Shown here piece by piece: positions 42,309-51,572 of a stretch of DNA of 64,000 nucleotides. Location of the stretch: positions 744,001 through 808,000 of the forward strand of contig BLSF01000006.1 of the NCBI GenBank assembly GCA_012862575.1, in the 5' to 3' direction. The position numbers and the translations under genes are program-made. Under the pieces are notes generated by a model, which saw only the letters and a list, made by a program, of their open reading frames with translations, searched no databases and was not told the origin of the DNA. Each line of letters opens with the position of its first letter. Within the stretch, counting starts at the first letter, position 1. Origin of the DNA: Parietichytrium sp. I65-24A (Eukaryota > Sar > Bigyra > Thraustochytrida > Thraustochytriidae).

Positions 42309-44696
42309 TTAAATAGAGGTCATTAGATTTCGGAGTTGATTCTCGTTCGCTCGGGCGGCGTAGTGTTCCAGGGCTTCTCTCAGAGAAGTCATGCCGATCT
42401 TGTCTTGTTGTGGAGGATCTTCAAACAGATCCGCGAGTGTGATTCGAAGATTTGTGTACTGAGGATTGGAGGTGAGGAGGTTGACATCTCCGTACGAGCT
42501 TTCGGAGCCTTGAGAATACCAGTCAGAGTCATTGTAGTAGCTGGATCCGTCGCCGTGATCATCATATTCACCTTCTTCTTCGTCCTCGGCAAAGCCGCCG
42601 TCGAAATGAAGACGCGCCGCTTCGATCTCTTCTTCTTCTTCTTCTTCTTCCTCCTCCTCCTCATCGTCGTACTCAGACTCGTTGTCGCGATTGTCCATTT
42701 TATAATCTTCGTACGCTTGGAATAGACGGTCGATTTGTTTGTACAGGTCAATCGCAATTTTTCTTTCACGCTTGAATTCCGCTCGTTTTTTAGACGCAAG
42801 CTTTGCCAATGACTTGCTCTGAGAATTTTGCCACTGCTGCTCGGCGATGAAACGTCGACGTCTCTTTGCAGCTTCTTTATAGACGAGTTTGTGCAGGAAT
42901 GGATACTGCGACCATGATTTGAAGTTGGTTGTAAATGTTAGAGAGTCTCGCACCTCGAGGTCGTAGCCTCTCTCCCCCTCATGCTTGACTTTCTCAGATG
43001 GCAGGAGCCTGTTCTTCACATGAGTGTGCACATTCCTTGCCCGCATACGTCCAGCGACCCAATCACCTTCGTAGAGGTAGTCGTACCTGTAAAACTTTTT
43101 GCCGATAGAGCTATCGAAAACTTCTTCAACGTTCCCATACTTTAAGGAGCCGGGGCCGTCGCGAAGACCATCTCTAAAATAGCCTTCGTATGTGTACCCT
43201 TTCCTGTGCTCAAGAACGCATTTGCCATGGGGCTCGCCATTAGACCATACGCCAGAGCATCTCGTACGATCGCGAAAGCGTTTCTCGCTCGAATCTTCCG
43301 ATCTTGCATTCGATTTAACAGGCTTTGTTTCGTAGGATCCTCGGCCGTGCAGCAACCCGTCTTTAAATATTCCCACCAGACGTTCGCCCCGATGAGTGAT
43401 GTGCAGACCCCGCCCGTGAAGCTTCCCCTCCACAAATTCCCCCTCCATCCGCTCTCCGGTATTGGAATTAATATAAACGCCCTTTCCTGTGATCATCCCG
43501 TTCTTGAACTCGCCAGTGTATATGCTTCCGTCCGCAAATGTGTACGTTCCGCCTTCTCCGTGCATCGTGCCTATTTTAAAGCTATGTTGCATGATTCTGG
43601 GTTCTCGTATATACTGTGGAGTGAACCCAAACATACCCTCGTATTTCTCTCCATTTGCAAATTCCTGGACGCCTATGCCGTTGCGATTGTCGTCCTTAAA
43701 CTGACCTTTGTAGACGCCCAGTCGATCATACAGAGTCCCGGTGCCATTTCGCAAGCCGTGAAAATAGTTTCCTTTGTATGCGTCACCCATCTGCCAATCT
43801 GTGTAGGAGCCTTGGCCGTGCCGGATTCGTTGAAGCACCACACCACGCATGTTGATAGAGTCTTCTCGTAAACTCGCATCTTCAATTTCATCAAAGGTGA
43901 CCAAGGCATCTCTTGACTCTGACTTAGTCTCGAAACTCGGAACGAGTTTCAGACTGCTCCATCGGTCGAACGAAACCGCTCGTCGAGCTTCCCCGTCACT
44001 GTCAAAGGTTACGTGCCATATGGACAATTTACGCTTCTCATCCGTCTCGACTAGCTCTGCTTGAAGCCTTTTTTTTTCACGCCTCTTTTGCTCGGCTTCA
44101 AAGTTATTCTTCGCGCTCTCAAGAGACTCGAGTAATTCTGTGCGTTCATTTTCGAGCTTTTTTGTGACGTATCGTCGCTCCTCTGCTTTCCCTTTATCAG
44201 TTTCTGAAGTAGTGTTCATGAAGGGGACGTTGTCCAAGCGCTCTTGATTTTTCGCGAGACTGTTTTCAATGTCTGTGATTTTGTTCAGCAGCATCGCAAA
44301 CCGCTCGTCGGTTTCTTCAAGCCCGCGCTTTATCCACCTAAGCAAGTCGGCCTCTTTTACCACCATCGGTACATTCCAAGCCACTGCTTGAGTCGCACCG
44401 ACATAGCACGGGTCCAGCGCGTCGTCAGGAGGTGGGTCCACCAACTCCTTTTCCATAATAAAATACTTGAATGGTGGTGGCATGCACTCCCACATCAGCC
44501 GGTCTGGGTACACAACCCCGCCGGTGTCGTCAACCACATAGTCCACTTCCAAGCCAAAAACATTGCCGAGATGCTCTGCAGTCAGTTTGAACCGCGGGAT
44601 CGACACAAATGATTCCGGGTCATCCCGGAGACCAATCTGTATCTTCTCCTTCTTAGCCTGTTTCCGCGCATCTTTCTGCGCTTTTGTGAGCGGCAT
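42309..44696 (-). CDS. MORN-repeat protein with coiled coil and polyglutamate tract
   Basis: 795 residues. The basic N terminus (MPLTKAQKDARKQAKKEK) is followed by an uncharacterised domain of about 100 residues. A coiled coil lies at about 125-215. Roughly eight MORN units follow at about 285-530 (YKGNYFHGLRNGTGTLY, YTGEFKNGMITGKGVYI, YEGYFRDGLRDGPGSLKY). A charged helical region and an uninterrupted acidic run of about a dozen Glu near residue 680 come next, and the protein ends in a short helical tail. MORN proteins bind phospholipids or tether structures at membranes, flagella and the cytoskeleton. The specific role is unknown. The first ATG at 44696 is followed directly by the conserved-looking basic start. 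Confidence 0.88.
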   Translation of the reverse strand: MPLTKAQKDARKQAKKEKIQIGLRDDPESFVSIPRFKLTAEHLGNVFGLEVDYVVDDTGGVVYPDRLMWECMPPPFKYFIMEKELVDPPPDDALDPCYVGATQAVAWNVPMVVKEADLLRWIKRGLEETDERFAMLLNKITDIENSLAKNQERLDNVPFMNTTSETDKGKAEERRYVTKKLENERTELLESLESAKNNFEAEQKRREKKRLQAELVETDEKRKLSIWHVTFDSDGEARRAVSFDRWSSLKLVPSFETKSESRDALVTFDEIEDASLREDSINMRGVVLQRIRHGQGSYTDWQMGDAYKGNYFHGLRNGTGTLYDRLGVYKGQFKDDNRNGIGVQEFANGEKYEGMFGFTPQYIREPRIMQHSFKIGTMHGEGGTYTFADGSIYTGEFKNGMITGKGVYINSNTGERMEGEFVEGKLHGRGLHITHRGERLVGIFKDGLLHGRGSYETKPVKSNARSEDSSEKRFRDRTRCSGVWSNGEPHGKCVLEHRKGYTYEGYFRDGLRDGPGSLKYGNVEEVFDSSIGKKFYRYDYLYEGDWVAGRMRARNVHTHVKNRLLPSEKVKHEGERGYDLEVRDSLTFTTNFKSWSQYPFLHKLVYKEAAKRRRRFIAEQQWQNSQSKSLAKLASKKRAEFKRERKIAIDLYKQIDRLFQAYEDYKMDNRDNESEYDDEEEEEEEEEEEEIEAARLHFDGGFAEDEEEGEYDDHGDGSSYYNDSDWYSQGSESSYGDVNLLTSNPQYTNLRITLADLFEDPPQQDKIGMTSLREALEHYAARANENQLRNLMTSI

Positions 44697-45732
44697 CTTT
44701 GTATTGACACCCGGCGATCCGAATCACAATTCTGCTACTGAAGCGCGACGCCTCCAGCGCATCCCTCTTCCCGCCTTTCCAAATGCCCACGCCGCAAGCG
44801 CTTCCAAAGCCGGTGCGATCGCAGCAAACGACTCCACGTCCTTTGGCGGTTCAAAGCTGTGGACTGTCCGGGCAGACAAGGAAAGGCTCATGCACTTTCC
44901 AAACTCTCTTCTCCCTGGCTCGACTTTGGCAGTGAAGTGGGTCGCGTTGTGGCTCAGAGCGCCGCGCACAGCACTTTATAGTACAGACACGATGCAATCA
45001 GGCACCACCGTGAATGCCTGCGCTTGCGTCTCTCCAAGTTGGATGTTTGAGATGTTTGAGATGTTTGATAATTCCCAGCAAGGCGTGGCGGCTCCTTGTC
45101 CTCGCCTATTGCACTGGCAAGCACTGACAAGAGAATGCGAACGCACGCCAACAGTAGTCTGGACCGAACGCAGGCGCATACTTTTAGCGTTCGGCTTTGT
45201 TTGCTGTTGTTGCCTTGGCCATCCTTTCTTTTGAAGGACAAACAAGAATGAATGAATGATTGTACGGTTGAAAGAAAGAATGAAAAGAAAGAAAGAAAAG
45301 AAAGAATGAAAAGAAAGAAAGAAAGAAAGAAAAGATGTATGGATGCATGCATGCATGCATGATTGAATGCAGACAACAAGTCTTCTTGCGATGTCTTCTT
45401 TCCCTTTGCAATCACTCAAAGCTAGGACCATCTCTCACTCGCCATTAGCGCAATCAGTATGACCGTGGTTAGGACTCCATAACGGTCACATGTGTAAACT
45501 ATACAACATAACCTTGATTGATTGATTGAAATCGACCACTGTCAAAATTAATTGATGGCAAATTTCGTCGAGTCGAAAGAGCACCCTCGTTGATTGGTGC
45601 GCGAGGACATCTTGCCCAGCGCTCTCTGTGTGTGTGGGAGAGAGAGAGAGAGAGAGAGGGCGGGAAAGAGGGTACTGAGGCGAAAAGAGGGAATTTGCAT
45701 TTTGCGCAGCACATCGATCGTGCGGATCCACA
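44697..45732. other. Divergent intergenic region rich in simple repeats
   Basis: 1 kb between divergent starts. Contains a 9-bp array (45042-45068), a (GAAA)-type tract (about 45270-45334), (GCAT)n (about 45343-45361) and (AG)n (about 45638-45658). Open frames across it are by-products of the repeats. Confidence 0.65.
45042..45068. repeat. 9-bp tandem repeat (GATGTTTGA)x3
   Basis: Three exact copies, about 350 bp upstream of the MORN gene start. Confidence 0.93.
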
Positions 45733-46233
45733 ATGGGATCGCTGAGGCGAATGTGCTTGGCGGAATGGGTGGAAAAGTACAGCAGGGATGAGGAAAGATT
45801 CGGGCAGGGCGAAATCGCGGCACTTCGAGAGAAAATGATGGCCGACTCTGGCTCGAGAATCACGCTGGTGGTGTTCCTGGAGGAAGAAGACCGGGTGTGC
45901 AGTTATATGTCCGAGCAAGCCGATTTGGCTGCTAGATTGGTTGGGGACTGTGTGGACATTGAGGTGGTGCAGGAGCAGAGCTTCGATATTTTTGACCTGA
46001 TGGAATGCACGCGCAAGGTGCCGAATGTGCAGGTCAGCAGCGTCCCTGCAACTTACTGCTTTCTACAAGGGCGGCCGTTGCTTTTGGAGAAGCCGGCGAG
46101 TCAAAGTGACTTTGCATTTTTTGGCCCCCTTGATCACCAACAGATCAACGATCTCGCAAGATACGCACAGCAAGTGGTCGATGACTGCAAGGACCCCTCC
46201 AAATTGGTGAAAATAATGTGCGACGTCCAATAA
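45733..46233 (+). CDS. Small protein with thioredoxin-fold-like features, no CXXC
   Basis: 166 residues. After a helical N terminus, strand-like segments appear (ITLVVFLEE, CVDIEVVQEQ). Then SSVPATYCFLQGRPL resembles the cis-proline strand and following beta-hairpin of thioredoxin-fold proteins. The redox CXXC motif is absent, so a phosducin-like or other non-redox thioredoxin-fold protein is possible. The assignment is weak, and the protein may equally be an unclassified conserved protein. It starts about 75 bp after an (AG)n tract, with CACA before the ATG. Met-7 is an alternative start. Convergent with the hydrolase gene, 270 bp between stops. Confidence 0.6.
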   Translation: MGSLRRMCLAEWVEKYSRDEERFGQGEIAALREKMMADSGSRITLVVFLEEEDRVCSYMSEQADLAARLVGDCVDIEVVQEQSFDIFDLMECTRKVPNVQVSSVPATYCFLQGRPLLLEKPASQSDFAFFGPLDHQQINDLARYAQQVVDDCKDPSKLVKIMCDVQ

Positions 46234-46503
46234 CAATACTTGTTCCGCAACATGCGGTGTCAACTCCACTCTTGGAGAGCTGTTGTTGAGAGCGCGAGCT
46301 TATTTCTGGAGTTGTGTAAAGGGTTGCGGCTGCGCACCGCTTCATTTTAGTTGAATGTTTTAGTTGTGAGATGTCAATTCAAGAACGTGTAACGTACTTG
46401 CTCCTTCAAATGTGAGAAAGAGAGTTGGGAGGGACGACTTGGGGTCTATCAATTTGCTTTGAATCGTATACATACTGTGTCTAAACTCAAAACGAAGCCA
46501 TTT

Positions 46504-47445
46504 TCAGAGCTTGGACGAGCCAAACTTTTGCTCGCCTTTCATGATATTTTCGTGAATGAGTTCGTTTACTTTGTCTGCAAATTGCTCATTTGCTCCGTGA
46601 CCGGCGTCGTCGAGTACAACGAGCTTGGCGCCGAGCCCTTCCGTGAGTTGGTGCGAGTTCATGTGATGGACCAGAATATCTTTGTTCCCCGTCACAACAA
46701 GAGAGCACTCCTCAAGCCGGTCGCCCAAGCTCCGAAGTCGCTCTTTCGAAACTCTATGAGTCGCAACTGCCATGATCTGCTTAAAGACGGTTTTCATGGC
46801 AAGCGGCGGCATACCATCCTCCTTGGCCTGCTTGCCGCGCTGGATGAGCAGACGCCGGAACTTGACAAAGTTGGGCTCGTGCTCTTGTTTCTCCTCATTG
46901 TATGACTCTAGAGCCAGAAATTCGTCGGGATATAGCACAGAAAGGCCGGATTGCATCTGCGTTCTTGGGTTGTTGGAGAGGAAAGTTTCGAGAAGCTTTT
47001 TAATTCCCGTTGGCAGTGCCGTTGCAAAGTAATAGAAAGACTGCAGTCCGCCTGCTATGGTCGAGATCAGGGTGATGCTGGCAATGCGCTCAGGGTCTTG
47101 CAGCGCGATCTCCTGAGTGATCATGCCGCCCATACTTAGTCCGACCAGGTGCACTTTGCTCGTCCAGCCGAGTCCGTCCATGAGGCTGAGAGCGTCTCTC
47201 GCCATCGCCTGCGTGGTCCACCTCCCGCTCACAGGCTCGGAGAACCCAGCGCCGCGATTATCATACACGCACACCTCAAACCCTTCCAGCTTTTCGAAGT
47301 ACTCCACCTGCGATCCCCAGTGATAGTGATCTCCGCCGAGCCCCATGCTAAACAGCACGCGGACTTTGCCGCCTTCGCCAAACTTCCTGTAGAAGATCTT
47401 GTGATCTGCCTCGCCGTCCTCCCCGCGCACCACGTGGTAAGGCAT
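46504..47445 (-). CDS. Alpha/beta-hydrolase fold protein
   Basis: 313 residues of a compact alpha/beta hydrolase. The oxyanion-side loop is LFSMGLGGDHYHW, followed by VYDNRGAGFSEP, the usual D-RG-G-S motif. The nucleophile elbow is VGLSMGGM with Ser-104. The acid is probably in TGNKDILVH, and the catalytic His lies in DDAGHGANEQF near residue 289. No signal peptide or anchor is seen, so it is probably cytosolic. Substrate (ester, epoxide, lipid) cannot be told from sequence. The start MPYHVVRGEDGEADHKIFYRKFG fits family N termini well. The C-terminal SSKL is short of extra context; a weak peroxisomal PTS1-like SKL end is visible and worth noting. Confidence 0.85.
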   Translation of the reverse strand: MPYHVVRGEDGEADHKIFYRKFGEGGKVRVLFSMGLGGDHYHWGSQVEYFEKLEGFEVCVYDNRGAGFSEPVSGRWTTQAMARDALSLMDGLGWTSKVHLVGLSMGGMITQEIALQDPERIASITLISTIAGGLQSFYYFATALPTGIKKLLETFLSNNPRTQMQSGLSVLYPDEFLALESYNEEKQEHEPNFVKFRRLLIQRGKQAKEDGMPPLAMKTVFKQIMAVATHRVSKERLRSLGDRLEECSLVVTGNKDILVHHMNSHQLTEGLGAKLVVLDDAGHGANEQFADKVNELIHENIMKGEQKFGSSKL

Positions 47446-48165
47446 CTTTCTCTCTGTCTCTCTTTCTCTCTGTCGCCCTCTTGTCTACCTTCCGACTTGC
47501 CCGTGTCACCTTTCAATTGTATCCACCTCACGCATCCGTCGCGCTCTCTTGATCTCTTTGTTCAATGAAGCACAGCGCAAAGAAACCTCGGCTATCGCTC
47601 TCCCATGACGCGGTCTCGAGATAGGACCATAATTCATATCTTCGATGCATTACTAACTAACATTCTGATCAAGAATGTGCAATGCAGAATTCAGGAAAGG
47701 AGATCAAGACTTGAAAAGTTTCACTGTTGGTCAATCTAGCCTAGATATCAATCAACGAATCAGTCAAAACAGTTGGAAAAATAGTCAAAATAGTTTTCGC
47801 AGCTCTTTTTAAGGCGCACGGGTTGTTTGCAGTTGAGTTGATGCGAAGGAAGGGCCTGTGCATGCATGGACGGACGTGGTGGATGGTGGCGAATGTGGCG
47901 GAATCAGGTCGTCCGCCTATCCACTCTGCGGCTCTTCGTCGCCTGTGCTGCGGTTTCGTGGTCACTCTTGTCGTTTGTTATCCTGCTTGAGTCGTTTGGT
48001 TGGTTGGTTCGAGCTCCGAGGAGGTTCCCGAAGTCCTCGCTTATTTTGAAAGCGGCGCTTGGACAACGCAGACTGGTCGGGAAGCAGCTGTTTGGTATTT
48101 GTCCTTCCGGTGAAATGGAAAGTGGTCGATGGCGAGATACTGTTGGTGATGTGACTTGGAAGACT
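47446..48165. other. Intergenic region between two minus-strand genes
   Basis: 720 bp. Pyrimidine-rich next to the hydrolase start (TCTC runs at 47448-47475). A plus-strand frame at 47866-48297 overlaps the neighbouring gene and is not supported. Confidence 0.5.
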
Positions 48166-49062
48166 TTAGACAGCGTTCAAGGAGTTGCATGTGACCAAGG
48201 TGACATTTTCGTCAGAATCATGCGCGGGGGAGACGAACCCATAAACGCGCAAGTCTTCCTGGGTTTTTACTTGCCACGCCTGGAGCGCATAGACTAGAAT
48301 GGAGAGGAGCGCAAAGTACACGGGTACGGACATTGGCTCGATGGTGAATGAAGGGTTCTGGATCTTGACAAGATCAACGGTGCCTAGAACAAGGAGCCAA
48401 GATCCGTGCAACATGAACGATGCTGGAACAGCATGGTGCAAGATCATGCGGAGTCTCGCAGCTTCGCTGATTAGATCAGCCAGGAGACAGGCGACAACGA
48501 ATGCAATTTGGATCTGGACAGCAAAGATCCAATAGAGATGAGCGACTCTCTCGTAAACATCCTCCTTCATCTTCGCGTGCATGTCTAATAAAATCCACTC
48601 ACAGTAAAGGCTCAAAGCGACCCCGCAGCGATGAACTGTGTGAGTAACCTCCTGAGAGGTACAGCTTGCCTCGCGGAGCAAAGAAACCGCAAACACCATG
48701 TACCCCAAGTACATGGTCATGTGCTCCAACTGGTGAAAAGGGTTTCCGAACGAATATACGCCTCCAGCACATTCGAGCGTAAAGCCTGCGAGAGAGGCGC
48801 CAAATAAGACGAAACCGAGGGTTTTCTTTCTCTTCTGTCCCTTCTGCCTCGAGTGGGTCTTATTGTACACGAGATGAAGCATTGCCGCTGAGAACACCAG
48901 GAGGGCTCCAGGGAATATGTGCCCTATTGCGGCGCGGAGAGCGTCTCCATCGAGGCCTTCCGCGTGGTGGCCATCATGGCTATCTCCGCCTTCCATGCCT
49001 TCCATCCCGGTCCTGGCCTGTCCGTTTCTCACAGCTGGCGTGCTTTGCCCGGACTCCACCAA
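48166..49062 (-). CDS. TMEM45-like (DUF716) multipass membrane protein
   Basis: 298 residues with about seven hydrophobic segments. The order and motifs match the TMEM45/DUF716 family: a GHIFPGALLVFSA first helix preceded by a His/Gly-rich leader, HQLEHMTMYLGYMVFAV in the middle, and HHAVPASFMLHGSWLL later, with conserved histidines inside or next to helices. The molecular function of this family is not established. N-terminal Met-rich GMEGMEGGDSHDGHH could bind metal, but this is only a composition remark. Met-20 and Met-23 are alternative starts. It lies on the same strand as the hydrolase gene. Confidence 0.82.
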   Translation of the reverse strand: MVESGQSTPAVRNGQARTGMEGMEGGDSHDGHHAEGLDGDALRAAIGHIFPGALLVFSAAMLHLVYNKTHSRQKGQKRKKTLGFVLFGASLAGFTLECAGGVYSFGNPFHQLEHMTMYLGYMVFAVSLLREASCTSQEVTHTVHRCGVALSLYCEWILLDMHAKMKEDVYERVAHLYWIFAVQIQIAFVVACLLADLISEAARLRMILHHAVPASFMLHGSWLLVLGTVDLVKIQNPSFTIEPMSVPVYFALLSILVYALQAWQVKTQEDLRVYGFVSPAHDSDENVTLVTCNSLNAV

Positions 49063-50014
49063 CTCTCGCCGTCAATGCGGTATTGCCGATGTCGACCTTC
49101 CAGTGCCTCGGCCACCGCCCATTCCACGACTACCGCAGGACGTGGCACGTGTGTTCCAATCCTTTTCAAAACGTTTCTGACATGATATAATTATTATTCC
49201 AAACTTCTCGAGTGGCGTCACCAGTTCTTTCTCCCATCTGCTCGGCGTCTGGGTAGGCAAGTTTCTAGGTCCACATCTTTGGTCTAGACGCTCTACTTCG
49301 TTTTAGCTCATACACAATCTGTCCGGTAGTAAGGCACTGTCAGTGGAACGAATAACTCGCAAATGCTGCTTGTTTCGAGGCTTCCAATAGGCTGCCTCGT
49401 GCTTTAGCTTGCACGCACAGTCAGCATTCAGCGTACTGTGTACCTGTAGCCATTCGCAGTCAGTACAATGATTCCGTTTGCAGGCCGTATTATTCGCTAT
49501 TTTCGAGAGACTTTCGCACAGCGGTCGCTTTCTGCGATGTTGTGGCGTTGATGGGCGTTGGTTGGACTGACATGACATGTTTGACATGTGACTTCGGAGT
49601 GCTGGCTGTGAACACCGATAGCGAGTACTGCACCGATGAGTTGCTTTGCTTGGCTTTGCTACTTCTTGCCTTGGCCTGCCTTGTCTCAGTCCACGCTGAG
49701 TTTATCGTTGATCGGAGGTTGCGCTTGTGATTGCGATTCCCGGAATTTTCCTGTGCATAGCTCTCAGCCGTGGAGCGCCGTGTTGTCAGCAGAGATTACT
49801 ACAACTCGAAGGTTTTAGAATCAAGTGAATCAACGTCCCGTTTCCTCGGCATCCAGCTTCTTGTGAGTTTTTTCATTCATGTCAGAAAGACGTAATCTTT
49901 GTTTCAGAGTCTGACTTCGATTTTCTTGGGCTATCCTGCTATCCTGGCTATCCTCCTACTTTTTCTGCAAGACTTGTATATAATGGGCATGCCGGTCAAG
50001 CTCAGTAACCAGGT
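49063..50014. other. Intergenic region before the first tRNA
   Basis: About 950 bp with short unsupported frames. A small CTATCCTG-like duplication lies at 49931-49953, just before the tRNA cluster. Nothing else recognisable. Confidence 0.5.
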
Positions 50015-50087
50015 GGGGTCGTAGCTCAGTTGGTAGAGCGTCCGCTTAGCATGCGGGATGTCCCGAGTTCGATTCTTGGCGACTCCA
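50015..50087 (+). tRNA. tRNA-Ala (AGC), copy 1
   Basis: 73-nt cloverleaf without intron. Acceptor GGGGTCG pairs with CGACTCC (one G-U), D-arm GCTCAGTTGGTAGAGC, anticodon loop TTAGCAT with anticodon AGC at 50048-50050, T-loop TTCGATT, discriminator A. AACCAGGTG immediately precedes it and a TTTT run follows at 50092. A- and B-box promoters lie within the D- and T-arms. Confidence 0.98.
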
Positions 50088-50177
50088 TTTGATTTTGCTT
50101 CCGAAATCAACACTTTTTGGCTCCTCCACTTGCGGAACGCTTCGTTTGCTCCTAGATTTCCTGCTAGCCAACCAAGT

Positions 50178-50250
50178 GGGGTCGTAGCTCAGTTGGTAGA
50201 GCGTCCGCTTAGCATGCGGGATGTCCCGAGTTCGATTCTTGGCGACTCCA
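50178..50250 (+). tRNA. tRNA-Ala (AGC), copy 2
   Basis: Identical to copy 1 over all 73 nt. Preceded by AACCAAGT and followed by a T6 run, a Pol III terminator. Confidence 0.98.
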
Positions 50251-50346
50251 TTTTTTGTTCTTGACTCCTAGAGTGTCATTTTTTTCTGCTAAAGAGTTTT
50301 GTGTGGTGCTACGTAAGAGACTAGTTAGGATTGTGGTTAACCAAGT

Positions 50347-50419
50347 GGGGTCGTAGCTCAGTTGGTAGAGCGTCCGCTTAGCATGCGGGATGTCCCGAGT
50401 TCGATTCTTGGCGACTCCA
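50347..50419 (+). tRNA. tRNA-Ala (AGC), copy 3
   Basis: Identical to copies 1 and 2, preceded by AACCAAGT and followed by TTTC then T6. Confidence 0.98.
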
Positions 50420-51572
50420 TTTCTTTTTTGTTGCTCACAGAATTCTTCGCAAATCTTGCGCTTTAGCAACTTCGTAAAACTACAGCAACAGCGCGCTGGA
50501 AACAGGCGTGATCAGTCTCTTATTTTTCAAAACAGAACAACAGACCCTTTCCCGCCGCTACTCCATCATTGAGTGTGGTTGACAGATAGAAACGCAAACA
50601 AACTCAAATTGGGCACGCCAATCTTCACCATTGCCACTACTACGATCAATCTCACAGTGGCACAGAGCACACCTCACAGTAACTTCCAATCACACACCCG
50701 GCGACCTACGAACTGTAATGTAAACCCTGGGAGTCAGTTAAGTTGGTGGTTTGTTGCATGCTAAGATGGAACTCATACGAACTCATGTTGTGCCAACGAA
50801 GTCAAGGCAGACAAACCTTTCGAAACCCGACTCACTGCCAGGATAATTAAAATCCACTGATAGTGCAGTGCAGTGCAGTGCGAGATCGAGATAACGAACA
50901 ATTTTCTTCATGCACTCATGTGCTGAGTAGAGTCTCTTTCTTTTCTCAAAATGCATACGGACTTCTCCTCTAAGACTGTAAGATCATAGAACGTGGCGGC
51001 GAAGAGGGAGCGGGTGACAGAACCTTACCTATCTAGCTAGCTCTAGCTTGATAGGAGGTGGGTGTCCTATGTATCTATCTATATATCTATGCATCTGTGT
51101 ATCGTCCAAACTTATAATACTCGTTGGGATGCGAGAACTAGATCGATTGATGGACCAGGGTGTGCATTCTCTCTCTCTGACTGTGAGTAGTAATGTGTCA
51201 CTCTCTCTCTCTCTCTCTCTCGCCAGCGCTGTAGTAAGCTGTAGACTGTTGCTGCTATGCATTGGTAGTGTTTCTAGACAGGTGGCTTAGGTGCTCTTTA
51301 ATCAGAATTCAGAATTCAGAATTCAGAATTCTGTATTAGTAGTGCTGTTCTGTTTGGGTTGCATTTTTGCTGTTGGTTTTTGAGCAGCTCAAATAGTCGA
51401 GTAGCTCTCGCATTGAGTCGACGACGGTCAAGAACGAACCAAGGTCAACGAGAGAGCATCGACGGTCCGAAGGTCCGACGATCTGTCCATGCTGCGAGCG
51501 TGCGCTGGGCTCGCGCAATAGAGGGGTTGGCAGTGAGTGCGATTTGGCTTTGGATCTGGTGGGAGAAGAGAG
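50420..51572. other. Intergenic region upstream of the copper monooxygenase gene
   Basis: About 1.15 kb with no supported gene. Holds a (CAGTG)n tract at about 50862-50881, (TC)n at 51201-51221 and a 7-bp array at 51304-51331. Confidence 0.55.
51304..51331. repeat. 7-bp tandem repeat (AGAATTC)x4
   Basis: Four exact copies, each containing an EcoRI-like GAATTC palindrome, about 240 bp upstream of the copper monooxygenase ATG. Confidence 0.95.

Noticed and set aside
44954-45431. Frames of about 150 codons made of Ser/Phe/Leu
   Set aside because: They translate the (GAAA)n tract and its flanks.
47866-48297. 143-codon plus-strand frame with a hydrophobic segment
   Set aside because: Overlaps the 3' end of the TMEM45-like gene on the other strand, shows no family match and no clear splice extension.
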